From Branchiostoma belcheri (taxonomy: Eukaryota; Chordata; Leptocardii; Amphioxiformes; Branchiostomatidae), in assembly GCF_001625305.1 (NCBI RefSeq), contig NW_017804109.1, positions 253,786-317,785 on the forward strand: a stretch of 64,000 bases of DNA, read 5' to 3'. Positions within the stretch are counted from its first letter, which is position 1, and every line of letters begins with the position of its first letter. A model generated the notes under the pieces. That model saw only the letters and a list, made by a program, of their open reading frames with translations. It did no database searches and was not told the DNA's origin. The translations under genes were made by a program, and so were the position numbers. This document shows positions 34,601 through 44,507 of the stretch, in pieces.

Positions 34601-36430
34601 AAACAACCTACATGGAATATTTTAGTCGCCAGTTTGATGCATGTACGCTGATGCATGTATTTCCCATGAAGTTTGCTCCAGTAGCTATAAAGTGTTGTTG
34701 ACATATAAAGTGTTGTATACAATACATGTATCAATGAACAGTCGTGCTTATAAGCATGCATTTTTTCCTCTGGTCTCTTAGTGTCACTGACGAAAGCTAG
34801 TGGGTGCTCCCTGAAACGTCTGACCATTTCCACAATTATATCCAGTTGCTTGAGTAACTGCTTTTTGTGTTGCTCCTTTGCCTCAGTTGAGAAACCGGTT
34901 AGGTAACCAATGGACGTTGAAGCCTAACATGTCGGTACAACCTTAATTTCTTTAAGTCTAAAAGGTAAACAAGAAGCCATAGGTGACAATCCTCCGTGAA
35001 GATTTATATATTTCAACAAAAACAATCCCAAGGGTCAACGCCAGACCTACTGTGCAGACATTATAATTAGGCAACGGTTAATACAATGAGGGCGCGTCAC
35101 AAGCATAAAACATAAAAAGACCTGAATCAATTACTGCTCCCAGGGCGTGTAAAGATACTGTGCTTCAAGTTTGAAGTTCATTTTGATTACACACACACAA
35201 TCATTGCATTCACATAAAGATCGGACTATCATGGTCGTGTCACTATTAACGAAGACACCGTCTTACCGTGCCTGTTACTTATTAAGCGTTACTTGAGTGT
35301 TACTTCCGCCGGTCAGATACCCGGGATATCTGCCTAGAGAACCTCTGCTACCAGACAACTGCCTAAACCTACGGCCTATTCCACAGGATTGTAAAAGTAG
35401 GGATGTTTCTAAAATATGCATTTACTTCAATATCAAAACTGCTACAGTGAAAATAAAAAGACGTGCATCATCACGGACATAATGGTACACCACATGCCCA
35501 ATTACACAGAAATGCGACGTACGGAAGAATGCGTTTTGGCTGCGAGCATCTTCCAAAAAACTTGCCATCTCTAAAGCACAGGCAAAAACATCTGGAACCT
35601 CTTATCGGAACCTCACCGTATCTGCACTGCTATTCCAAACAACGCGTTTTTCTGGACCATTCCAATTCGCCTCGTAATTGTAGGGGTGCGTCTGCAATAT
35701 TACATTGACCGCGAAAGCAGCAACGGCAAAAATACACATTCGTGCATCAACACGGGCATGCCCGCAGACGGCGTATAAAATTGCGTACCGATTACACAAA
35801 GAGAACCCAGTGTTTTGACTGCGAACACGAAAAATCAGCTATTCACAACACTCCGTCTCGGAGGTCCTGACCTCCTTCACGATCCTTCACGGAGTAACAA
35901 ACATATGCATCGTCCACACAGTCTAGTACTGTGACCAAAACATGTTGGTGGTTCGTATTAGCTTTTCTTGTGGCAATAACTAAATATTTAAGAAAATATT
36001 TTTTTTTAATCCTAAGTTTTTGTCGCGGTCACATTCGTCGCTGGCTGTAGTGCGATTTTCATGACGTAACGATTTTTAAGCAGACTATAACAGATCCAGC
36101 TGCCGACATACTTTTAAGGCAACATTTTTGCAGACAGCTGAATTTTTTGCGACACATGGATATGTGGTTATACTAAGGATACGCCCAGTGTTTCCAAGGT
36201 CGTAAGACTAAGTGATCTTAGGCCTTTATAGAAGCATAATTACCCACATAAATTAGTCCAGGCCGAGTCTACAACACATTAGACGGAGCCTTTTTTGCCT
36301 TTCCTATAAGCAGAGCACTTAAGTTTCCCAGACCGATTCTTGTTCTCCTTACAACTTTGTCTACGGTTTCAGTGGTTCCACGTTCAGTAAAAATTTGATC
36401 ACGTTCAAAAGAATCGACAACATCTCTGTT
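34600..36430. other. Gene A upstream intron/intergenic; short duplicated segment
   Basis: No exon supported. A segment at about 35455-35560 (GTGCATCA.CACGG, GATTACACA.AGA, TTTTG.CTGCGA) is repeated at about 35735-35835. The rest is AT-rich. Confidence 0.4.
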
Positions 36431-36434
36431 ACCC

Positions 36435-36546
36435 TAGCTTGGGTTCCATCCTGTGTAGTTTACGTCCGCTCCCACAGTCGCTACTACCAACCAGGGTAGC
36501 GACTGTGCGAGCGGACGTAAACTAACCAGGATGGAACCCAGGCTGA
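36435..36546. mobile_element. hAT-like MITE with 8-bp target duplication
   Basis: A 112-bp palindromic element with arms TAGCTTGGGTTCCATCCTG and its inverse. The inner stem GTTTACGTCCGCTC..CAGTCGCTAC is almost perfect. It is flanked by TGTTACCC on both sides (36427-36434 and 36547-36554). The 8-bp duplication and TAGCYTGGG ends fit hAT. Confidence 0.85.
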
Positions 36547-36718
36547 TGTTACCCAGCCTTGTAGTTCTAAGGTTCACCCTTATCTGATCTTATCTCAACT
36601 GTGCTAAGTGCTGCACACCCGCCCCGGACAATTCGTACCCAGCCTGTTGTCTACCGTCCCGAGTGCATGTGTCTATACGGTACTAGTGCACCAATGTAGC
36701 GCACCAATGTAGCTTACC

Positions 36719-37015
36719 TGTATTTGCTCTTGTCTGAGTGGATACCAAGATGTCACACTGTGAACAGGAGACGGGGTGAGAGTGGCCCTTCGAAGTGTGG
36801 GTGATTCTGGTGCGGACTCCTACTGACGCACGTAGAGACTGCGGTGTGTCCAGTCCAAGCTGGGCGTTTTCAACTTTTGCTGCAGGCGTCCCGAAATCTG
36901 GGTAAACCTGGAGCTGAATAGAGGATGATGGGTGCAAAAACCACTGCACGAAATAATTGCAAAGTGACTCTGTTGATGGTTCCTTTTAGGCGCCTTTGTT
37001 GCCTCAGGCAATCAT
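36719..37015 (-). promoter_or_regulatory. Probable non-coding first exon and decayed promoter of gene A
   Basis: On the minus strand this region ends in AAATACAG followed by a GTAAGC donor (exon end 36719). It aligns in order with the first exons at 55145 (gene B) and 41834 (BRICHOS-like gene), including GGTTTACCC, GTCCGCACC-like and ACTCAGACAAGAG blocks. The X-box remains as GTTGCC-TCA-GGCAAT at 36998-37012, but the CCAAT box is mutated (CTATTCAG). Confidence 0.5.
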
Positions 37016-37589
37016 TATCAGCTTGTCCCATTGTCAGATTTACCAGGTATCTGCTGCTGTTTACCCAGGCAGACGCTACCGGATGTGCAAAGTAGAAAAA
37101 CTTGAACTTAATAGCTCTTGGTAAAGCTCTTGCTTTTGTGGAGTATTAAGTCCTGTATACATGTGTCTAACTCCAGGTGTTACCTAAATTTCGACTTTAT
37201 TGCGACTTACTATAATACACGACTTTATTTGATGAATAGTTGATTAAGGGGTGATGACACCGGTATGCGTGCAAAATATATTTAGCTGGATTCACAAATA
37301 AATAGGATGCACCAATAACGTTGCCGTTGACGCCCTTTAGTAACCTTTACGAGGCATAGCTGACTTTTACTACCTGCCAATTATCTTCATTCGTAAATCC
37401 TGATTTTTGTGCAGTGTACAACCTCGTCAATGGTTGCCTAGCAACAAAAAGGACGGCACAAAATACCCCGATATTAGTTCAGATTTGCGGTCAACCCCCC
37501 ACCCCCCCACCCCAGGCACGGTTGGCGTCAGTCGTAAATGACCATCCACATCGAGTTTTACATGCGTTGTTGGATCTCTGTAGATTCCC

Positions 37590-37857
37590 CAAACAACCAA
37601 TTAACCAACCATTAAACCAGCCAACCAACCTTCTAACCATCCAACCGACCGACCGACCGACCGACCGACCAACCAACCAACCAGCCAGCCATCCAGCCAA
37701 CCAACCAACCAACCAACCACCGACCGACCGACCGACCGACCGACCGACCGACCGACCGACCGACCGACCAACCAACCAACCAACCAACCAACCAACCAAC
37801 CAACATACATACAGACAGACATACAGACCAACCAACCAACCAACCAACCAACCAACT
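37590..37857. repeat. (ACCA/ACCG)n tetranucleotide array
   Basis: Blocks of CCAA and CCGA repeats with a CATA/CAGA interruption near 37803. The Trp/Leu/Val/Gly- and Pro/Thr/Asn-rich ORFs here are repeat readings, not genes. Confidence 0.95.
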
Positions 37858-37969
37858 TCATTTATTTCTTCATTCACACCATTGATACAATTGATACACA
37901 CCATCTTTCCATTGCGTGGATTGTTCGAAGGACGATAGAACCAGACTGGCCAAAGTTTGTACATGGGGT

Positions 37970-38290
37970 AATTAAGCATGTTGAGACTCGAGGACATTGC
38001 TTTAATCTCCCTCTTCTCCTCCACTGGGTGTTTACGGTTTGAAGGTAGATAGAACCAGTCGGACAAGTACGGCGTCACCCGAGCGGTGTTCGGGATTCGT
38101 CGTGAGAACTCGGCTGTCCTCGTACATGTAAGTCCACTTCGGGTGATTTATCACTGAGTTTGCGCACTGGAGCTAGGTGGGCCCCTAGGTGTTACCAAAC
38201 CATGGAGGCGAGGGAGGGGGGCATTAAGGATAGTCCAAATCAACCTCTGTGAAATTTGTTTTCCTACATTCAACTTCTGCTTGGTCTCAA
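37970..38290 (+). repeat. Interspersed repeat R1, copy 1
   Basis: Contains TTGAGACTCGAGGACA, CGGACAAGTACGGCGTCACC, GTGAGAACTCGGCTGTC and an AAGTC.ACTT.GGGTGAT block. Direct copies lie at 39945-40250 and 50570-50840; an inverted piece lies at 57944-58005. It is at least 300 bp and not identified with a named family. Confidence 0.7.
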
Positions 38291-38459
38291 CCATGTCATC
38301 AGGGGTCTCTCTTTTCCACCTTTTTTGCTATACTGACCGATTTACCCAAATGAAGCTGACCTAATAGAAAACCACATGACAAAACGCCATAAATCAAGTT
38401 ATAATGCCCAAAACAAGCCAACCTTCTACTTGGAGAGTAAAGCAGCGTTACAGTTCATT

Positions 38460-38975
38460 CAACAATGTGTTTGTGTGTATGTGTGTGTGTGTGTGGGGGG
38501 GGGTATTCTTGCTTGCAACGATTTTGTGAACTGCTGGTGAATTTTGAATCAATCGTAACAAATATCTAGAGTAGTTTAACTGAGTGCCTGTTCTGGGATG
38601 TAGCATTTCACACATATCCTACTTCCGGGTTGCCATATTAACATGCGTCACCTTCCTGTCAAAGCCTGAACCACACAGGTGCACTTCTTTACAAAGTAGG
38701 AAGGCGGCAGTTCGATCAAGTGTCCCTGTTGTGTACTAAGTAAAGATTTGCCCTGCCATCTATGACTATCTGTAATAGAGAGGCAAAATGACACCACCAG
38801 ATTGTGCAATGCACTTTTATTGCTGCTACAACTCTTGGGTATACAAAAAGCAAGACGCCGGCTCATACATAAGTGTTAAGGAAGATGAGTAACATGTAGG
38901 ATAGGATAACTTGTCACCAAGATCTAAAAAAATTGGAGAAATGTCACCATCAACACAGATTCCAAACGGTGAAAA
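38460..38975 (-). repeat. Inverted copy of BRICHOS-like gene 3' end and flank
   Basis: From about 38540 to 38975 this matches the reverse complement of 49860-50310, including the 3' UTR with its poly(A) signal (TTTTATTGCTGC here), the ACTTCCGGGTTGCCAT-type flank and the TTCGTAACAAATAT block near the CA/GT microsatellite. No BRICHOS coding exon was found beside it. It is a relic of an inverted duplication. Confidence 0.75.
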
Positions 38976-39419
38976 GTTTGGCATACAGATATGAGATTCG
39001 TTACGTTCACCTACACGGCTTTTACCTACATGACCCGGGTTCGATTTCAGGCCCTTTCTCTACCCACTCGTAAGGGTAGGTGTGCGCTCAGCCCACCTTT
39101 GGGTTGCCATAGTAACGTTGCGTCATGGTTTACTTGAGCCTGCCACAGTCTAAGGGTAAAACAATGCACTTCATCATAGATTCGGAAGGTGGCAGTTCCC
39201 TAAACATAGTTGAAGAGTTTGGGTAACACTATTACATACTGTGCTTATGATATTGTAAGGGTATTTGATTACTTGTGTATTCCATATGCAAGTGAGTCCA
39301 CTTGCGACGCATGAAATATCACAAAAAGCTTTCGGAAAAATACATAAATTGTAGACTAGGTGTAACTTTTTAGAATTTAGCCTGATATGGCAAATGGCAA
39401 CCTGAAAGGTTACCACAGC

Positions 39420-39475
39420 CGTCCCTGAGTTAGACCCTGAGTTAGACCCTGAGTTAGACCCTGAGTTAGACTGTT
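39420..39475. repeat. Tandem GAGTTAGACCCT repeat
   Basis: Four copies of a 12-bp unit inside a degraded foldback element whose GACTGTTTCCAGGGCCT and CTCCCAAGGAAA blocks recur at 42650-42720. Confidence 0.8.
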
Positions 39476-39944
39476 TCCAGGGCCTACGTACACAGGCTAA
39501 CTCCTCGGCTCCCCCAGGGCTAACATGCTCCCAAGGAAATGCTACCGCAGCCCTCCCTAAGTCAGACTGTTTCCACGGCCTATACAGGCCAGCTGCACGG
39601 TAGGACATTTACGGGGTTGGACATAATTAGATATCCAACCTCGTGGATTGGGCTGGCCCTCTTCGGGGCAGTAGGAGCTTTCCACTGTCCAATTGCTCCA
39701 GATCACACGGTAGAAGTTTTACGGGTTTGAGCTTATTCAAATATCAAATTTTCATTGAGATATCCAGTCCAGGATTTGGAATTAATTCCCTCTTCATGAC
39801 TGTAGGAGCGCCATGTGGCCTGGCACAGCTATAGCACACAATAGGATTTTTACGGGTTTGGTTTCATTCAAATATGAACTCTCGTAGATTGGGCTAGCTC
39901 TCTTCGTAGTGAATCCGTTTACGTGCAGAGCTTAGATGCCTGAT

Positions 39945-40735
39945 CGGTAAAAATCATGTTGAGACTTGAGGGCACTACTGTAACCGCCCTCTTTCCATTG
40001 TTCTCGTCCACTGGGTGTTTACACTTTGAAGTTCGATAGAACTCGTCGGACAAGTACGGCGTCACCCGAGCGGTGTTCGGCATTCATCGTGAGAACTCGG
40101 CTGTCTTCGTAAGTCAACTTCAGGTGATTAGTCACAGAGTTAGCGCACTGAAGCTAGACGTTACCAAGCCATGGGAGGGAGGGGGGGGGGGATAAATTCG
40201 TGAAAAAGCTTTTCCCTGCATTTAACTTGTATTTGGTCGACATTGCCATCATAAGCTCATGGGTCTCTTTTGAGTGTTTTTCGCTATACTGGCCGATTTA
40301 CCCAAATAAAACTGACCCAATAGAAAACCTGACAAAACGCCAGAAATCAAGTTAAAATGCCCGAAACAAGCCAACCTTCTACTTGGAGAGTAAAACAGCG
40401 TTTTAGCCTGCGTGCGTGCGTACGTACGTGTGTGTGTGTGTGTGTGTCGGGGGGGGGGGTATTCTTGCTTGCAACGATTTGGTGAATTGCTGCTGAATTT
40501 TGAATTAATCGTAACAAATATCTCCATAGTAGTGCAACTGCCTGTACTGGGATGTAGCACTTCACACATATCTTACTTCCGGGTTGCCATATTAACATTG
40601 CGTCACGTTCCTATCACACATCGGCCCGAACCATACAGGTGCACTTCTTTACAAAGTCGAAAGGCGGCACTCCGATCAGGTGTTCCTGTTCTGTTTAAGT
40701 TAAGATCAGCCCTGCCATCTATATCTGCAAAAGTG
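39945..40735 (+). repeat. Repeat R1 copy 2 plus duplicate of 38500-38770
   Basis: 39945-40250 repeats R1. 40250-40735 repeats 38330-38770 in the same orientation, including a GT microsatellite (about 40422-40447), TATTCTTGCTTGCAACGATT and ACTTCCGGGTTGCCATATT. Together they make a direct duplication of about 750 bp. Confidence 0.75.
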
Positions 40736-40872
40736 ATCAAATAAAAAGTGGCTACCCGCAAACCTACTATTAGTCCAGGTATTTCCCCTCCAGGCACGGC
40801 TGGCATCAAACGTATTATAGTATATGATAAACCACATCGGGTTGCCACGTGTTGGGGAATTTTCCCTGCAGA

Positions 40873-41005
40873 TCCCACCAACCAAATAACCAACCAACCA
40901 ACCAACCAACCAACCAACCAACCAAACAACCAACCAACCAACCAACCAACCAAATAACCAACCAACCAACCAACCGACCAACCAGACGACCAACCAACCA
41001 ACCGG
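40873..41005. repeat. (AACC)n tetranucleotide array
   Basis: AACC repeats with AAAT interruptions; the ORFs rich in Trp/Gly/Val or Asn/Gln/Pro/Thr here are artefacts. Confidence 0.95.
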
Positions 41006-41574
41006 ACATGGCTTCAATTTTAGTTTTCTTTTCAAAAAAATGGCGTTGTTTGCGTTGGTATTGTCATTCGCCATTAATTCGGACAATGTTGATGGACTTG
41101 TTCTGGCTGGATAGCTTTAATCTAGCGTGGATAAAAAGGGTACTTAGTAAGCTGGGTAGGGCATGAGGGAGATCATAGGTCAGTGTAATCAGACAGAAAG
41201 TTCTTTTGTCAGAGTCAGTTAGCCTTGGTGAAAGGGAGGGTTGTTAAGCTCTAAGGCCGCACCTTCTTGGACCATCCCAAATACTTTGACCTGGTCAAAT
41301 AAGCCAACTGAAGATAAATGTACGCAATTTACGGACATTAATTTTATAAGAAGATATGTGCAGGAAAACATCATGGTTTGACATTATAATATTTGCCGGG
41401 ATGGGGGGTGGGACTGGTTTTGATAGAGAAGAACGGAACGATAAAGGTTTGTTAGCACAATGTACTGCCAAACACATGTACATCAGCAATTACTTACAAA
41501 TAAATAGCTTTCGTGAGAACCATTCGAAATATTTGGGTGTATCAGGCGCACCTTTTGGGATCGTCCCATCTTCA

Positions 41575-41834
41575 CATCTTTGTTGCCAGGCAACTAGTCA
41601 CGTTGGTTGTAGGCGCGTCGTTCATCCTCCAATCAGCGTGAGGTTTACCCAGATAATTGAGACGCCTCTAAAAGCTGAAAAATTCTACCTCTCGCCGGAC
41701 CCCCGCACTTCTTCGAGCGGCACAGCTGCGGTAGGAGTCCACACCAGAACCACAGACACTTTCAGGGCTACTCTCAACCCGTCACCTCTTCCCATTGCCA
41801 CATTTTGGTATCCACCCTGACAAGAGAAAGGCAG
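41575..41834 (+). promoter_or_regulatory. X-box/CRE-like/CCAAT module and probable first exon of BRICHOS-like gene
   Basis: A perfect palindromic X-box GTTGCC-A-GGCAAC (41582-41594) is followed by a weak CRE-like TAGTCACGTTGG and, 34 nt after the X-box, CCAATCAG (41629-41636). A conserved non-coding exon follows, ending GAAAGGCAG at 41834 with a GTAAGA donor. Intron sequence just after (GATCCTGCTGACTTG, AACTTCCATGAGCA) is also shared with the gene B copy. The next gene on this strand is the BRICHOS-like gene, whose ATG lies 4 nt after an acceptor, as expected for this arrangement. Confidence 0.6.
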
Positions 41835-41839
41835 GTAAG

Positions 41840-44250
41840 ACTGTAAATGATCCTGCTGACTTGTAACTTCCATGAGCATATAATGTTTTCGTTTTGATAC
41901 TTGTTTGACTCGCCGAAATGCCACACCGTGTGTCATATTTCCAACGCTTTTAACAAGGTGCACATACACGTATACGATCATAGCAAACGTATGCACAAGC
42001 ACCGAAAAGACAAATGCACCTGGGACGGTAGTGGTTACTAATGGGCTCGGGCGGGTGTGCAACACTGAGCAAATGTACTGAACGTGCACTAGCACTGTAG
42101 ACAAAGTGTTGAAAAACACTTGGATTGGAAAACCTAAGCAAAATAGCGCTATATGATCTATAGAAAAGGCAAAGGTGAGTCACCTTCCAGCATGTTGTAG
42201 ACTCAGCCTTGCCGGTTTTTAGTGGGTAAGGCCCCCGGGCAACATTCGTTGTACGATGGCACTCTGATTCGTGGAACTCACTGGTTCATTATTGGGATAA
42301 TCACAAAAAAGCAGCCGTCTCGTCACCGAAGAGGTGGTCTTACACGTATATGCTTGCCGGCGGCTGGCTGTGTTTGCTTGAAAATTTTACCACATGAAAA
42401 TTGTACATTGTATCACGAATATGGCCGTGACTTGAACTTTGGCTGTTAGGTGAGAATGGTGGGTTGAAAGTGTCAAAATTTTTGCATCCAGCATCTGCTT
42501 AAGTCGACAAAAGAGTAGGTATAGTGATTCGCTTGATTCTGAAGTCACTTTGCTCTACAATATTGATCCACGCCAAAATTTGCACTTCACATACCAATCT
42601 CAGCATAGCAGTTTTCGTCTTTTCAACTGGTTGTGCTTCCCTAGCCTGGGCGCCAGACTGTTTCCAGGGCCTGCACAGGCCAGCGCCTTGGCTCTAAGGT
42701 CAGCATGCTCCCAAGGAAAGCCCGCGCCTCAGTTAGACCCTGGCTAACTCTTGGCCTAGCGTGCCATGGGCCTGGCATCCAGGCTACGACGCCCTGGGCC
42801 CCAGAAGCCGAATCTTCTAGAGACCAAATATGTACAGCGAGGCCGCCCCTCCCTAGAACTAATCCGAAAGGCCACGCCGTCGACTTTCTAGGAACCGCAA
42901 CCACAGGGCATGCTCGGCCCCATTGTTTCATCGTGTTTTCTTGCATTCCAATACAACACGCCTCAGGCAACACTGTCATTACCCCAAGACCAGGTCCCGA
43001 AGGTTAGAGAAGCTTCGTGTCTCGTCGTAATCTCCAAGCAGATCCTAGGGTGTCTTAAGACAGTATCAAATTGGCCAGGCCGTATCCATCGGCCATACGC
43101 ATTGGACCCTCTCTGGCCAATGCATACTGCCTGACCAATTTGATACTGTTTTATGCCACCCTAGGATCTGCTTGGAGATTAGTCTCGTCGGTGACATCAC
43201 CACAAATGCGCCGCGAAGATTTCATTTTGTGTGAGCTCATTCTAGCGTGTACTTGGCAAGGTGCCTAGTATTGAGTAGCTGACTGTAGATTGATAGAACC
43301 GGTTCTGTCAGATCCAATGAACAATTTGCTAGTCATGCGATGGCATTAGGGATGTGATATGTAATCCTATACGTACGGTTTTCACTTAAAGAGGAATTTG
43401 GAGGACCCAGGGTCCTCCACCAATAAAGAAACTATCCCCTGTGAGGATCTAGTAGTTAAATTGACCCCGCACATCCTCCCAACATCATAAATGGATTATA
43501 AGCCACGGGGTGTCTGAACCCGACTGCCAGTGGAAACAATGGGAGCAGACGACAGACAGTGATTTGCATATTAACTGACGTTTGAAGTTTTGAAAAATGT
43601 TGTATTTTATCTTCACTAGTTTTTCAACAAAACATTGCCATACAAGGAATGACACAGACAGTTGCAGCAAACCTAAACACAATCCATGTAACATTTACTT
43701 GGCAGTCGTTATACACGATAAGGGCCTACAGTTTCCAATTTGAACCAGCAGAGATGAGCCTCTGTCAAGCTTCCATGTTTGTTTCAAAAACTTATATCTG
43801 CAATCACAGATTGCACGTCTTATCCACAGCCAAACTAGATTTCTATTGATATGATAGTTGTATGTTAACAAATATACAATGTAGAAACATGTAGAAACAC
43901 ATTTGGCAGCTTCTTGCATTATATATTAGAATCCAAGTCTGAAATGCTGAATAGATGAAGTTTACCAGGATTGGCATAGTACATGCCTGTGTAGTTATTA
44001 GTCTATATTCTTGTTGTTTAGTAAAATATTATATGTACTTTTCATGTACATATCCATGTCTCCACATAATGTTGAAGAGGTGTACTTGGTATACTATCTC
44101 AGCCTAGCTCTCCCCATGTGTTCACCACGGCTGCCAGTTGCAGAATGAGCTGTGAGAGTTTACAGTACCCGAATCATACGGTGGCAAGGCAGTATTCATT
44201 GGCCAGAGGAGTGTCCATTAGCCCTGCCACCGTATGATCTGCTTGCAGAC
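41840..44250. other. Probable first intron of BRICHOS-like gene, with repeats
   Basis: No coding exon supported. It holds foldback elements at about 42643-42786 (TAGCCTGGGCGCCA ends), 43028-43181 and 44166-44250, and a segment near 42025-42090 matching gene B's intron (GTGTTGCACACCCG and neighbours, inverted). Confidence 0.5.
43028..43181. mobile_element. MITE with 9-bp target duplication
   Basis: A 154-bp foldback element with ends TAATCTCCAAGCAGATCC and the exact inverse, flanked on both sides by GTCTCGTCG (43019-43027, 43182-43190). The 9-bp duplication suggests a Mutator-type source. The relative at 30750-30931 shares ends and internal CAGTATCAAAT.GGCCAG. Confidence 0.88.
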
Positions 44251-44254
44251 TAGT

Positions 44255-44400
44255 TTTAACTGTCAACTATGGAGAGAGAGTGATTGGAACCAGCCATTTC
44301 AATATTTCAATATTTTCTTGTTTTATTCCGCCCCACAGAACCATGAAGGACTATCTTGTGCTGGTGTTGAGCTGGGATCATCCATGGTCGGTCGCTCAAC
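44255..44400 (+). repeat. Decayed copy of BRICHOS-like exon 1 start
   Basis: The unit CTGTCAACTATGGAGAG ... CCCCACAGAACCATGA.G occurs at about 44257-44380 and again at 44444-44540. The first copy encodes a broken signal peptide (M.DYLVLVLSWD) and no donor. It is another 5' exon-edge duplication. Confidence 0.85.
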
Positions 44401-44507
44401 ATGCAGCGTCAACTTCATACCGTCTATTGTGCCCCGGGTTTCACTGTCAACTATGGAGAGTGATTGGTACAAGCCATTTTCAATATTTTTTGTCGCCCCA
44501 CAGAACC

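Noticed and set aside
37414..38078. ORFs of 86-195 aa rich in Trp/Leu/Val/Gly or Pro/Thr/Asn/Gln
   Set aside because: Readings of an ACCA/ACCG tetranucleotide array. The same applies to 40603-41166.
41356..41820. A 154-aa plus-strand ORF
   Set aside because: Its sequence overlaps the X-box module and the non-coding first exon; the homologous copies at 36.7 and 55.2 kb do not keep the frame, so it is probably not coding.
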